A DNA stretch of 64,000 nt from Nostoc sp. ATCC 43529 (GCA_003326205.1 LWTK01000074.1:289094-353093); one strand, 5' to 3'; shown: positions 42,396 to 50,710, counted from the first letter of the stretch. Notes: a model not told the origin generated them from the sequence alone. Made by a program: numbers and translations.

Positions 42396-42818
42396 ATGAG
42401 TCAGATTCAAGAGTTGCATAAACAAGCGATGGATTTGGCCGAAGCTGCTTTCACTGCTAAACTTAGAGGTAACCTGGAGCAAGCCAATCAGCTATCTCAA
42501 CAAGCCTTTGAGAAAGAATCTCAAGCGGCGGCACTCATCGCTAATCAACTTGATGCCGAACCGACTCGTTCAGTGTTACATCGCAGTCCTGCAACTATAG
42601 CAATTGACTGTGGTGAATTTCAAGCAGCAGAACGCTTAATTGCGCTCCCTGCGGCGGGCTACGCCTACGCACTATCAGGAAATCCACCCCAAGAAATTAC
42701 TCAAGAACTGAAAGATTTATTTATAAAGATAAATTTGCGTCCATATTTAGAACGTTACGGACTTAGTTTTGATGAGGAAAAATTGAGGAATCTCATAGGA
42801 GATAGACAGGGTAGCTAA
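42396..42818 (+). CDS. Helical cyanobacterial protein of unknown function with an in-frame palindromic repeat
   Basis: 140 residues from ATG 42396 (MSQIQELHKQAMDLAEAAF); an alternative GTG start at 42372 lacks support. The first 60 residues are amphipathic helices resembling a tetratricopeptide-like hairpin (AKLRGNLEQANQLSQQAFEKE), followed by EPTRSVLHRSPATIAIDCGEFQAAERLI. The segment ALPAAGYAYAL is encoded by the palindromic repeat GCGGCGGGCTACGCCTACGC (42641-42670), again in frame between ERLIA and LSGNPP. A free copy of the same repeat lies 7 bp past the stop at 42825-42863. It probably shares an mRNA with the two DUF genes upstream. Confidence 0.65.
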   Translation: MSQIQELHKQAMDLAEAAFTAKLRGNLEQANQLSQQAFEKESQAAALIANQLDAEPTRSVLHRSPATIAIDCGEFQAAERLIALPAAGYAYALSGNPPQEITQELKDLFIKINLRPYLERYGLSFDEEKLRNLIGDRQGS

Positions 42819-42824
42819 AAGACA

Positions 42825-42863
42825 GGCGATGCCTAAGGCGGGCTACGCCTACGCATTATCGCC
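42825..42863. repeat. Free copy of the GGCGGGCTACGCCTACGC palindromic repeat
   Basis: GGCGATGCCTAAGGCGGGCT followed by ACGCCTACGC and ATTATCGCC. Related copies are inside coding regions at 42641-42670 and 30613-30642. The 68-residue open frame that starts here is repeat-derived and not called. Confidence 0.65.
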
Positions 42864-42989
42864 TACAGTGACTACCTTGAAACACGACTCTGGCTTTTCA
42901 TCATTTTTTCAGCAAGCCCTACGTGCCTACCATAATTCTTTCATGAATCCCAGCCCTTTAAGCGGTGGAAGTCTCATCTACTCAAAAAG

Positions 42990-43028
42990 CTGTGGTGCGC
43001 TTCAGCTTTCGGCTTCGGCGCACCACAG
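42990..43028. terminator. GC-rich hairpin between convergent genes
   Basis: A perfect 11-bp stem CTGTGGTGCGC / GCGCACCACAG with a 17-base loop that can itself fold (AGCTTTCGGCTT). It sits between the 42.4-kb gene and infC, which converge, and is followed by AATTTAAG. It is likely a bidirectional terminator, although without a long T-run. Confidence 0.55.
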
Positions 43029-43053
43029 AATTTAAGATATTTAGAAAATTAAT

Positions 43054-43545
43054 TTAGGCTGGAACGACTTGAGCTACTAATGAGCGTTTATCAAGGGTGT
43101 GAACTTTACCTACTTCGCTTAGAGCATTTACAATTCGCTCTAGCATTTCTCCAGCCTGTTCGCGATATTGATTTTCGCGACCTCGTAAACGAATAACAAA
43201 CTTCACTGAATCGCCTTTACTCAACCAACCAACGGCTTGCTGGATACGTAAATTGTAGTCAGCTGCTCCCACGTTGGGACGCAACCGGACTTCTTTTACC
43301 GTTGGTCTAGCACTCTGTGTCTGACGCTTTTTCTTTTGATACTGAAACTTGCCATAGTTGAGGATCTTCGCTACTGGAGCTTCTTTGCCTTCGGAGACTA
43401 CAACTAAGTCAAGTTCTACGCTCTGCGCTAGCTGTAGAGCCTCACGTGTATCGGTTAGACCACGATTGTTATTTTCATGGTCGATCAAGAACACTTGAGG
43501 TGACTTGATTTGCGAGTTAATTTGTTGCTTTTGGATTGCGATAAT
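43054..43545 (-). CDS. infC: Translation initiation factor IF-3, apparent AUU start codon
   Basis: 163 residues if started at ATT 43545. The N-domain reads QQINSQIKSPQVFLIDHENNNRGLTDTREALQLA, and the KILNYGKFQYQKKKRQ linker and the VKEVRLRPNVGAADYNLRIQQA / RGRENQYREQAGEMLERI C-domain match IF-3. The only in-frame ATG/GTG/TTG near the start is the GTG at 43494, within the conserved N-domain. An in-frame TAG lies four codons upstream of ATT, so no ordinary start codon is available. GAGAG (43551-43555) is spaced 5 bp before ATT. AUU initiation on infC is the known self-limiting device in E. coli, and the same arrangement is inferred here. It acts in 30S initiation fidelity. Confidence 0.85.
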   Translation of the reverse strand: MIAIQKQQINSQIKSPQVFLIDHENNNRGLTDTREALQLAQSVELDLVVVSEGKEAPVAKILNYGKFQYQKKKRQTQSARPTVKEVRLRPNVGAADYNLRIQQAVGWLSKGDSVKFVIRLRGRENQYREQAGEMLERIVNALSEVGKVHTLDKRSLVAQVVPA

Positions 43546-43659
43546 GTTTTCTCTCTATTGTTCAATCTTTTGCTTTGCAAGCAATCAAATTCTAACACAA
43601 GCTTATGTGAAGACGTGACAAGCTATTCCAAACCCTTGATATGACTGCATTTACACTCT

Positions 43660-43688
43660 CCAAAAAGCCTCATACGCTTGTGTATGAT
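43660..43688 (-). terminator. Probable intrinsic terminator of cobL
   Basis: Read on the reverse strand: stem TCATAC / GTATGA with loop ACAAGC, then GGCTTTTTGG. The stem is short but a T-tract follows. It lies just past the cobL stop and separates it from infC. Confidence 0.45.
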
Positions 43689-43693
43689 TAATC

Positions 43694-44908
43694 TTAATTA
43701 GACTTTACAACTACCCATTGCGTCACACCCGCCATTCCTCGCCAGCCCAAAAATTTACCAATAGGTTCCGCCCGTTGGATGGCAATACGAGTCAAATCGC
43801 CACCAACTCGCTGATGCCATTGAAATAAAGTTTGTTCGCCCTCCACCGTCACCACATTTGCCACCAAACGCCCACCCGGCCGCAGTGCTTCCCAGCAAAC
43901 ATCAAAGAGTCCCGTTGCTGTCACCCCACCACCAATAAAAATCGCATCTGGTGTAGGCAAGTCTTTCAAGGCATCGGGCGCTTTACCTTCAATGATTTGC
44001 AGATTTGGAGTACCGAGAGTAGCGGCATTATCAGCAATATATAGTAGTCTAGATGAGTTTTGCTCGATCGCCACCGCCCGACACCGCGGATGAGTTCGCA
44101 TCCATTCAATAGAAATTGAACCGCAACCCGCGCCCACATCCCACAATAATTGTCCCGGTGTCGGTGCTAAAGCTGCTAAGGTGATTGCCCTAACTTCACG
44201 CTTGGTTAACTGTCCATCGTGATTGTAGGCGTTATCTGGCAATCCTGGTAATCTTGGTAAAGGGATAACCCCAGCATCGGCAATACAATCAACTGCGATC
44301 GCATTCAACGCTGCAATTTCAGTTTCACTCCAAGATGCAGCAATACCTGCCACAATTCTTTCATGAGCGCCGCCCATACGCTCCAAGACAGTCATTTTAC
44401 TACCACCATAGCCGCGATTTGTCAAAATTTCTGCAACAATGGCGGGTGTGTCCTTTCCTTGGCTCAAAATTAACAGCTTAGCACCCGGATAAATGTAAGA
44501 TTGCAGCAGTGAAGATGGACGAGCATTTAAACTCAAGGTTTCTACTTCAGTTAAAGACCATCCCACCCTGGCACAGGTGAGGCTGAAGGTTGAAGGTGCG
44601 GGGATAATCGTAATTTCGGAAATGGGAATTCGTCGCCCTAAGGTGACACCAATGCCGTAACACATAGGATCGCCGCTTGCTAGTACACAAATTGACTCAC
44701 CGCGACGCTTGATGATTTCCTCTACAGAACTGTTAATAGGAGATGCCCAGACTATTTTCTCACGTTGGTCATCCGAAGGCAGCATTGCTAAATGGCGATC
44801 GCCTCCCACAATTACTTTAGCTTGTTCGATTAAAGAAAGAGCGATCGCACTTAATCCCTGTAAACCATCTTCTCCAATACCCACGATAGAAAGCCATTTT
44901 TCAGTCAT
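43694..44908 (-). CDS. cobL: Precorrin-6Y C5,15-methyltransferase (CbiE/CbiT fusion)
   Basis: 404 residues in two halves. The N-terminal CbiE tetrapyrrole methylase (1-200) has LSIVGIGEDGLQGLS, VVGGDRHLAML-like IVGGDRHLAML and VCVLASGDPMCYGIG. The C-terminal CbiT methyltransferase (about 215-400) has TKREVRAITLAAL, LLWDVGAGCGSISIEWMR (SAM-binding) and DAIFIGGGVTATGL. It methylates C5 and C15 and decarboxylates precorrin-6Y in cobalamin synthesis. Its ATG overlaps the TGA of the upstream methyltransferase (ATGA), so both are translated from one mRNA. No cobalamin riboswitch is seen. Confidence 0.9.
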   Translation of the reverse strand: MTEKWLSIVGIGEDGLQGLSAIALSLIEQAKVIVGGDRHLAMLPSDDQREKIVWASPINSSVEEIIKRRGESICVLASGDPMCYGIGVTLGRRIPISEITIIPAPSTFSLTCARVGWSLTEVETLSLNARPSSLLQSYIYPGAKLLILSQGKDTPAIVAEILTNRGYGGSKMTVLERMGGAHERIVAGIAASWSETEIAALNAIAVDCIADAGVIPLPRLPGLPDNAYNHDGQLTKREVRAITLAALAPTPGQLLWDVGAGCGSISIEWMRTHPRCRAVAIEQNSSRLLYIADNAATLGTPNLQIIEGKAPDALKDLPTPDAIFIGGGVTATGLFDVCWEALRPGGRLVANVVTVEGEQTLFQWHQRVGGDLTRIAIQRAEPIGKFLGWRGMAGVTQWVVVKSN

Positions 44909-45684
44909 ACTTTCTCAGCAATTACAAACAAGTAATCTCCTCGATCGCTTTCATATTTTTTGATAATCTCTGTGATGCGTCCTGTGTAAATATCTGCTGC
45001 TAGTTTTTCACATCCAGCTGCGGTTTCCTCGGCAGAAGCTACCAAAGCAAAGGTAGAAATTCCAGAACGCACATTCTCATCTAAATATATTTCTGGACGA
45101 TGTTTTCCACTATATAAAAATAGGTCTTGCAAGTTTTCAGAAATAAAATAAGGTTTTATATCTACTGAATTAAAACCTGCTTCATTGAGAGCATATTTGA
45201 CATTTTCTAAACTTGGCATTTGTTCGGCCGATTTATATATAGCCTCTGGAAAATATTCCACTAACCAATATTTACTCATTTGCTCCGGCGTCGCAGTAAA
45301 TAATACGAAATGACCAGTCTTTAAGACACGATAAATTTCTCTAAAAGCAGGAGTTAGCGCCGCAAAATGATGTATTGCTAGCGTGCATAGCACACCAGAA
45401 AAACTGCCATCAGCATAAGGTAATGCCTCTACTTCTCCAACTTGCCAAGCTACAGCATTACTCTTATTTCTAGCAGCATCAATCATCTTTGTTGATTGGT
45501 CTATTCCATGCCAAACACCACCGTGTTTTGCTAAAGCCAGCGTGTAATTTCCAGTGCCACACGCCACATCTAGATATGACAAATCAGATTTTATCTGAAG
45601 TTTAACAGCTAATCGATTAGCAATCTCAGGGTCAGCACGACGAGTCAAATCATAGCTTTTACCAATTTGCTCATAAATAGCCAT
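44905..45684 (-). CDS. SAM-dependent class I methyltransferase, coupled to cobL
   Basis: 259 residues from ATG 45684 (MAIYEQIGKSYDLTRRADPEI); an upstream TTG frame would add 24 unlikely residues. The SAM fold is plain: motif I LDVACGTGNYTLALA, motif II acid HGIDQSTKM, VEALPYADGSFSGVLCTLAIHHF (motif IV) and the post-motif FREIYRVLKTGHFVLFTATP. This resembles ubiquinone/arsenite-type methyltransferases; the substrate is unknown. It shares an ATGA overlap with cobL, hence possible cooperation in tetrapyrrole or methyl metabolism, but that is inference from position. Confidence 0.8.
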   Translation of the reverse strand: MAIYEQIGKSYDLTRRADPEIANRLAVKLQIKSDLSYLDVACGTGNYTLALAKHGGVWHGIDQSTKMIDAARNKSNAVAWQVGEVEALPYADGSFSGVLCTLAIHHFAALTPAFREIYRVLKTGHFVLFTATPEQMSKYWLVEYFPEAIYKSAEQMPSLENVKYALNEAGFNSVDIKPYFISENLQDLFLYSGKHRPEIYLDENVRSGISTFALVASAEETAAGCEKLAADIYTGRITEIIKKYESDRGDYLFVIAEKV

Positions 45685-45783
45685 TTGTTTGAATTTCTCA
45701 CAAATTTGTAGATGCGATAAGGGGCAGGGGATTGGGGAAGAGTTTTCCTCAACCAATCTTCAATGCCCTATACCCAGCCACTT

Positions 45784-46992
45784 TTACACCAGCGTTGCTG
45801 TTGATTTGAAAGTGAAAATTCTTTCAATTACATCTTCCACTACCTTATCTGGGGTGGATGCACCAGACGTAATTCCCACAACAATTTCTCCATCTGGTAG
45901 CCAGTTTTCTGTAATGGTTAATTGTCCATTTAATTGCCTATGTTCGATGGAATTTGCTGATTGAATCCGTTCAACACTATCAATGTGATAAGAAGGAATT
46001 CCCCTTTCAATAGCAATTTGTTGCAATTGAGTAGTATTTGAGGAATTAAACCCACCAATTACTACCATTAAATCTAAATTATCTTCCACTAACTCCAACA
46101 TTGCGTCTTGCCTTTCTTGGGTGGCATCACAAATAGTGTTGAAGCTTTGGAAATGCTGATTTAATTCGGTAGGGCCATACTTTTGCAACATAGTACGCTC
46201 AAAAAGCTTACCGATTTGCTCGGTTTCACCTTTAAGCATGGTAGTTTGGTTAGCAATGCCAACTCTTTCTAAATCGCGATCGGGATCGAATCCAGGCGAA
46301 CAAGCTTTGGCAAATTTTTTCAAGAATTCTTCACGGTTTCCACCGTTAATAATATAATTAGCGACATATTCTGCTTCTGACAAATTCAAAACAATTAAAT
46401 ACTTGCCAGCAAAAGAACTCGTTGCAACTGTTTCTTCGTGTTTATATTTACCGTGAATAATTGATGTATAGTCAACTTTTTTGTGCTTTTCTACTGTATT
46501 CCAAACTTTAGATACCCAAGGACAAGTTGTATCAACAATTTTGCAACCTTTCTCGTGAAGTATCTGCATTTCTTGAACGCTAGCTCCAAATGCTGGTAAT
46601 ATAACCACATCACCGGTATCAACAATAGAAAAGTCTTTTTGATTTGCTTCAACTGGAATATATTTTACTTCCATCTCCTGCATCCGCTGATTCACAGAAG
46701 GGTTGTGAATAATTTCGTTAGTAATCCAGATGCGTTCTGTGGGGAAGTGTTGGCGGGTTTCGTAGGCCATGGCCACAGCACGTTCTACACCCCAACAAAA
46801 CCCAAAGGATTGGGCTAGTCGGATGGTGACATCGCCTCGTTGCAGGGTGTAATTGCGATCGCGAATTTCCTGAATCAAGTTACTTTGATACTCAGATTGC
46901 AACTGGCTGGTAACTTCTGCTTGGTGACCAAACCCCTTGCGATTGTAATTTTCAGAATGTTGCAGCGTCCGCTTAAAAGCTTTTGTATCCAT
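45784..46992 (-). CDS. ispH: 4-hydroxy-3-methylbut-2-enyl diphosphate reductase
   Basis: 402 residues, the cyanobacterial/plant long form of IspH (LytB). The [4Fe-4S] ligands are C66 (GFCWGVERAV), C157 (DTTCPWVSKVW) and C288 (NTICDATQERQDA). Other hallmarks are the HNPSV histidine, the SIIHGKYKHEET site, VIGGFNSSNT and VGITSGASTPD. It is the last enzyme of the MEP isoprenoid pathway, making IPP and DMAPP, here needed for chlorophyll, carotenoids and quinones. The first 50 residues are the usual extension. Single-gene start ATG 46992; the methyltransferase follows with a 99-bp gap. Confidence 0.93.
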   Translation of the reverse strand: MDTKAFKRTLQHSENYNRKGFGHQAEVTSQLQSEYQSNLIQEIRDRNYTLQRGDVTIRLAQSFGFCWGVERAVAMAYETRQHFPTERIWITNEIIHNPSVNQRMQEMEVKYIPVEANQKDFSIVDTGDVVILPAFGASVQEMQILHEKGCKIVDTTCPWVSKVWNTVEKHKKVDYTSIIHGKYKHEETVATSSFAGKYLIVLNLSEAEYVANYIINGGNREEFLKKFAKACSPGFDPDRDLERVGIANQTTMLKGETEQIGKLFERTMLQKYGPTELNQHFQSFNTICDATQERQDAMLELVEDNLDLMVVIGGFNSSNTTQLQQIAIERGIPSYHIDSVERIQSANSIEHRQLNGQLTITENWLPDGEIVVGITSGASTPDKVVEDVIERIFTFKSTATLV

Positions 46993-47070
46993 GAGATTAG
47001 TCTACTTAAACCACTATTTTTTATTCTCTCGCGCCCAGACGCGATTTATACAGACTTGTATTCAAAGATA

Positions 47071-47922
47071 TTACTTCTTATCCTTACTTGAAACACGTTG
47101 AAGTTCAATATTGCTATAAATCTGCAATGCCGAACGCCAAACTATATAGCCTTCACGATTTAGATGTAAGCCATCAGTAGTAAATTCTTGGCGGAGATTA
47201 CCTTGGGTATTCGTAAACAGAGGATATAAATCGAGAAATTTCACACCTTTTTTTGCAGATATGCGTTGCAGGCGATCGTTTAATCGGCGAATGCGATTAT
47301 TCGTAATAGCCAGAAGTTTATCTCGTCCTTGCCAAGTTGCTTCTTCTCCACCATGCGGCAAAATCGACTGGACAACAATTTCCGCTGTGGGATGCACTCT
47401 TCGCAGGTAACTCATAATTCGCTGGTGATTATCTAAAATTACCTCGTCCCTCGTCCCCCGAATGAGGTCATTAATCCCAATCATTACAAAAATCACTTCT
47501 GGCTGGGTGCGGTCAAATATATTCAATCTTTTCAAAAGCCCCTGGCTGGTTTCGCCAGAAATTCCTTGATTGAGCCAATTTTTACCATCGGGTAATAACT
47601 CAGTCGGAAACCATAAACTCAGAGAATCTCCCGCAAGTATAGTTAAATGCACAGGACGGCGATCGGCGGCTACTTTAGCTTCTTGTTTGAGAATATCTAC
47701 CCACTGTTGGTAAGTGAGTTGGTGGCGGCGACCTAAATCAGGTGTAACAACTGGGCGTGAGTTGTTTACGTTGATTTGTTCTGGTGATGTTATCATCCCA
47801 CCAAAAAAAGCAGTCAATTTCTGCTGTTGCCAAATTAGCAGAACGACCGCCAACAAGAGTACGCCGTTGGTTAACAGCGAGAAAAATGCCCAGATGGGAA
47901 AGGTTTTTGCAGAAGTAGACAC
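47071..47922 (-). CDS. SGNH/GDSL-type esterase with an N-terminal membrane anchor
   Basis: 283 residues. TM anchor about 9-31, then an SGNH hydrolase: block I TILAGDSLSLW with S100, block II GISGETSQG, block III MIGINDLIRG (N151) and block V TTDGLHLNREGY with D250 and H253. The catalytic Ser-Asp-His is intact. The family acts on acyl or acetyl esters, for example on polysaccharides; the substrate is unknown and the catalytic domain is likely periplasmic. Start codon GTG 47922. There is no clear operon partner: ispH starts 78 bp downstream on the same strand. Confidence 0.8.
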   Translation of the reverse strand: MSTSAKTFPIWAFFSLLTNGVLLLAVVLLIWQQQKLTAFFGGMITSPEQINVNNSRPVVTPDLGRRHQLTYQQWVDILKQEAKVAADRRPVHLTILAGDSLSLWFPTELLPDGKNWLNQGISGETSQGLLKRLNIFDRTQPEVIFVMIGINDLIRGTRDEVILDNHQRIMSYLRRVHPTAEIVVQSILPHGGEEATWQGRDKLLAITNNRIRRLNDRLQRISAKKGVKFLDLYPLFTNTQGNLRQEFTTDGLHLNREGYIVWRSALQIYSNIELQRVSSKDKK

Positions 47923-48004
47923 GACTAGCGAAATTTACCAATTATTTTGAATCAGATTTTAACGCTAGTACTCAAAAATCACACTCGATGAAAATAGGGA
48001 ATAG

Positions 48005-48128
48005 ACATGGGGCATTGGGCATTGGGCATGGGGTATGGGGAAATGAGGAAGACTAATAACTCCCAACTCCTACCTAACTCCCAACTCCTAACTCCCAACT
48101 CCCAACTCCTAACTCCCCACTCCCCACT
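48005..48128. repeat. STRR arrays, GGGCATT and AACTCCC heptamers
   Basis: 48007-48045 has about five copies of a (T)GGGCAT(T) heptamer, and 48059-48128 about eight copies of CAACTCC/TAACTCC. These fill the space between the SGNH gene start and the end of the amt gene, leaving no room for other signals. Confidence 0.75.
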
Positions 48129-48130
48129 CA

Positions 48131-49549
48131 TCACTGAATGGGCCGATCGCCACCAAACTCGGAATTATAACCTTCTTCGCCGTGTTCGTTGATATCCAAA
48201 CCTTGCAATTCTGCTTCCTCTTTGACTCGCAGTCCGACTGTTGCGTCGATAATTTTGAGAATAATCCATGTACCAGCACCTGCCATTACATAGGCGATCG
48301 CAATTGCTACTAGTTCAATTCCCAATTCACCAAAATTACCACGTAGCACACCGTCTTTACCGCCTCCGTTGACTTGAGTGGTAGCAAATATGGCTGTTAA
48401 AATTGCTCCCACTGTACCACCAACGCCATGCACGGGGTACGTGTCTAAGGCATCGTCAATTTGTAGCTTGTGTTTGAAACTAATCGCATAAAAGCAAACA
48501 AAGGCGGTGATGAAACCAATTAAAATCGCTGATAGCGGTGTCACAAATCCGGCAGCAGGAGTGATGCCCACCAAACCAGCAACGCCTCCTGTAGCAGCTC
48601 CGACGGCGGTTGGTTTACCCCGTAAAACTGCTTCCAAGATTAACCACATTAAAGCCCCCGCCGCCGCCGCTGTATTAGTGGCGACAAAGGCTGATGTTGC
48701 CACATTTGTAACTAAGTTACCCGAAGTTCCACTAGCAAGGGATAGGGCGCTTCCAGCGTTGAAGCCGAACCAGCCAAACCACAGCAAGCCAGCACCAAGC
48801 AAAATGAAAGGAACGTTGTGTGGCGGACTAAGACGGTCGGGATGGGTTTTCCGAGGCTTAAGAACGATCGCTGCTACTAAAGCAGAAACGCCAGAACTAA
48901 TGTGAACTACTGTACCACCTGCAAAGTCCAGGGCACCCAAACCCCCAGCCAAACCTAAGAGTCCACCTTTGGCCCAGACCATGTGGGCAAGGGGAGTGTA
49001 AATGAAGGTTGACCACAGCAGCACAAATAGGCAATAGGCGCGGAAACTCATTCGTTCGGCGATCGCCCCAGAAATTAAGGCCGGGGTGATAATGGCAAAC
49101 ATGGCTTGATAAATCATGTATGCCTGGTGGGGAATCGTCGCTGCATAAGAAACAACTTCCGCAGGATTTGAACCTTTGAGATAATCAGTTGTCTCTAAAC
49201 CGACACCATTCAACCCCAACCACTGCAATCCACCGATGAATGGCAAACCCGGTGCAAAGGCAAGACTATAACCCCACAGAATCCAGGTCACTCCTACGAT
49301 CGCCATTAATACAAAGCTCATCATCAATGTATTTAGGATGTTGCGCGATCGTACAAATCCACCATAAAAAAATGCCAATCCTGGTGTCATTAGCAGCACG
49401 AGTGCTGCCGAAATCAACATAAATGCTGTATCTCCAGTATCGGCCGCAGGTGGACTGGCGGCTGATGTTTGGGCAAAAGCATTGCCCATCAGTGGGTGTG
49501 CCCAAATTAGCAGGGTCATAGCCCCAATCATGACAACTTTCTTGAACAC
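48131..49549 (-). CDS. amt: Ammonium transporter, Amt family
   Basis: 472 residues with a signal peptide (cut near AFAQ) and eleven membrane helices. Amt hallmarks: the aromatic gate around FFYGGFVRSRNILNT, the twin histidines in GGTVVHISSG and PVHGVGGTVG, NPAEVVSYAATIPHQ with the ammonium-binding region, and WFGWFGFNAGSAL. The C-terminal cytoplasmic tail (EAELQGLDINEHGEEGYNSEFGG) is the regulatory kind. It imports ammonium, the preferred nitrogen source. The start is GTG 49549 (an ATG six codons in is an alternative). An NtcA box upstream implies activation under nitrogen limitation. No GlnK/PII gene is adjacent. Confidence 0.92.
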   Translation of the reverse strand: MFKKVVMIGAMTLLIWAHPLMGNAFAQTSAASPPAADTGDTAFMLISAALVLLMTPGLAFFYGGFVRSRNILNTLMMSFVLMAIVGVTWILWGYSLAFAPGLPFIGGLQWLGLNGVGLETTDYLKGSNPAEVVSYAATIPHQAYMIYQAMFAIITPALISGAIAERMSFRAYCLFVLLWSTFIYTPLAHMVWAKGGLLGLAGGLGALDFAGGTVVHISSGVSALVAAIVLKPRKTHPDRLSPPHNVPFILLGAGLLWFGWFGFNAGSALSLASGTSGNLVTNVATSAFVATNTAAAAGALMWLILEAVLRGKPTAVGAATGGVAGLVGITPAAGFVTPLSAILIGFITAFVCFYAISFKHKLQIDDALDTYPVHGVGGTVGAILTAIFATTQVNGGGKDGVLRGNFGELGIELVAIAIAYVMAGAGTWIILKIIDATVGLRVKEEAELQGLDINEHGEEGYNSEFGGDRPIQ

Positions 49550-49596
49550 TTATTTTCTTACCACCAACAAATTTGTATTAGATTAATATATTTTCA

Positions 49597-49610
49597 GTAC
49601 CTTTAGATAC
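49597..49610. promoter_or_regulatory. NtcA-binding site upstream of amt
   Basis: GTA-CCTTTAGA-TAC matches the palindromic NtcA consensus GTA-N8-TAC exactly. It lies 47 bp before the GTG start. Downstream on the reverse strand, candidate -10 hexamers of TAN3T type (TAATCT and neighbours) lie 11-22 bp away, roughly as in NtcA-activated promoters. The target is a classic nitrogen-controlled gene, which makes the match convincing. Confidence 0.7.
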
Positions 49611-50146
49611 GATTTTTTGTCTTGAAAGTTACTCTATGTTGGGTTTTTTGAAATATTAACAAAAGTATAATCATTGGGAGGAGATTATGAGACTTTAATC
49701 GTAATTTAAAGAATTTGTAAGCCTGAATAAATTTGTCAAGTTTTATCCAAGAAATTGCACAAATATAGAATGATTTGATTTTTCTCATCACATAGCCGTA
49801 TAGTTGCTTGTAAGTACTTAGTTACTAAAAAATCTTTGCAATTTTGCCTGGGTTATTGTCTTTTAAAAATTAATCATCATAAAATTTATGGGTCATATAA
49901 GAGAGCAAGGGAAAGATTTGTTGCAGTTCTCCCCTTGTCCTCTTCTAGTCAGCAAAATTAAGTAATATTACTTAATTAATAAGTGAGAACATGTTGAGAA
50001 GGTAGAAGGCAGAGGGCAGAAGGTTTTATTAAGAAGGGGATTCAAACCCCTCCGAAATTCGAGCGACTAAATTAAAAATTTGGTCGGGGTTTTAAACCCT
50101 TGTTCCCTTCTGGAGCGAGACGCGCAAGGGACGGTCACCGTAGAGG
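49611..50146. other. Intergenic region after the amt promoter, with repeat sequences
   Basis: No gene is supported. 50039-50106 holds an imperfect inverted repeat (GATTCAAACCCC on the left, GGGGTTTTAAACCC on the right) around an AT core. GGCAGAGGGCAGAAGG at about 50008-50022 is a short heptamer-like run. The only open frame (about 49603-49791, reverse) is AT-driven and lacks domain features. Confidence 0.4.
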
Positions 50147-50467
50147 TTAGGAGTCAAAATTCCATAAAAGCCAACTGAGCCTCCTGCCCTCTGCCTTTCT
50201 TCGATAATCAATACGCTTACCAAAACTAAACAAGCTCCAATTAAGCCGTAGCGGTCTGGAATTACTGCGTCTATCTTCCCAAAACATTACCATTGCAATA
50301 AACACGCCACCATAAGCCGCATACACTCTACCAAAATTTGCTGGCTGAAGAGTTCCCAATATTCGCCACCACAACGGCTTAGCTTCACGCAACCACAACC
50401 AAATCAAGTAGCCACCAGTAATTTCAAATAAACCAGCGCACAAAAAATACAACAGCGACTTAATCAT
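50147..50467 (-). pseudogene. ynfA: Decayed YnfA (UPF0060) small membrane protein
   Basis: 106 residues remain open, but the gene is broken in two ways. First, the start MIKSLLYFLCAGLFEITGGYLIWLWLREAKPLWWRILG joins directly to TLQPANFGRVYAAYGGVF, lacking about 12 residues that the family has between (an internal deletion). Second, after GGVFIAMVMFW a one-base loss near 50278-50284 shifts the frame: the other frame continues as GKIDAVIPDRYGLIGACLVLVSVLII, exactly the YnfA continuation. In the open frame the sequence instead is basic nonsense (EDRRSNSRPLRLN). The tail also runs into repeat-like CAGAGGGCAGGAGG. The family is a possible efflux-type small membrane protein. Confidence 0.75.
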
Positions 50468-50710
50468 TTGACAATTTCTGACTAGGGTTGAACTCAGTGA
50501 AATTACGCTAACGCTTTTAACTCAAGTATTGTCATTAATTAAAGTAAGTTTGTCGATCGAATTGGGCATTGGGGCATGGGGAGATGAAAGAGCAGGGGAA
50601 CACAGGAGCACAGGAGCAATCTTTCCCCTTTGCCCCTGGAGCCTCTTCCCGATGCCCCATGCCCAATGCCCTATGCCCCATTCCCAATCCCCCGTAGATA
50701 AGGCTTAAGG
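50468..50710. repeat. STRR-rich intergenic region
   Basis: GGGGCATGGGGAGATG, GGAACACAGGAGCACAGGAG and GCCCCATGCCCAATGCCCTA runs make up most of 50565-50690. The left and right GGGCAT/ATGCCC parts are complementary, so the region could form a hairpin. A start signal for the hybrid kinase (TAAGG at about 50705) is right at the end. Confidence 0.6.

Noticed and set aside
42829..43035. 68-residue frame after the 42.4-kb gene
   Set aside because: It begins inside a palindromic repeat and ends in a terminator-like hairpin.
44905..46992. Cobalamin riboswitch upstream of the cobL operon
   Set aside because: I looked for the B12-box-like stretch in the 99-bp gap before the methyltransferase and before ispH and saw none.
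49603..49791. 62-residue reverse frame before amt
   Set aside because: It overlaps the NtcA box and is low-complexity AT sequence.
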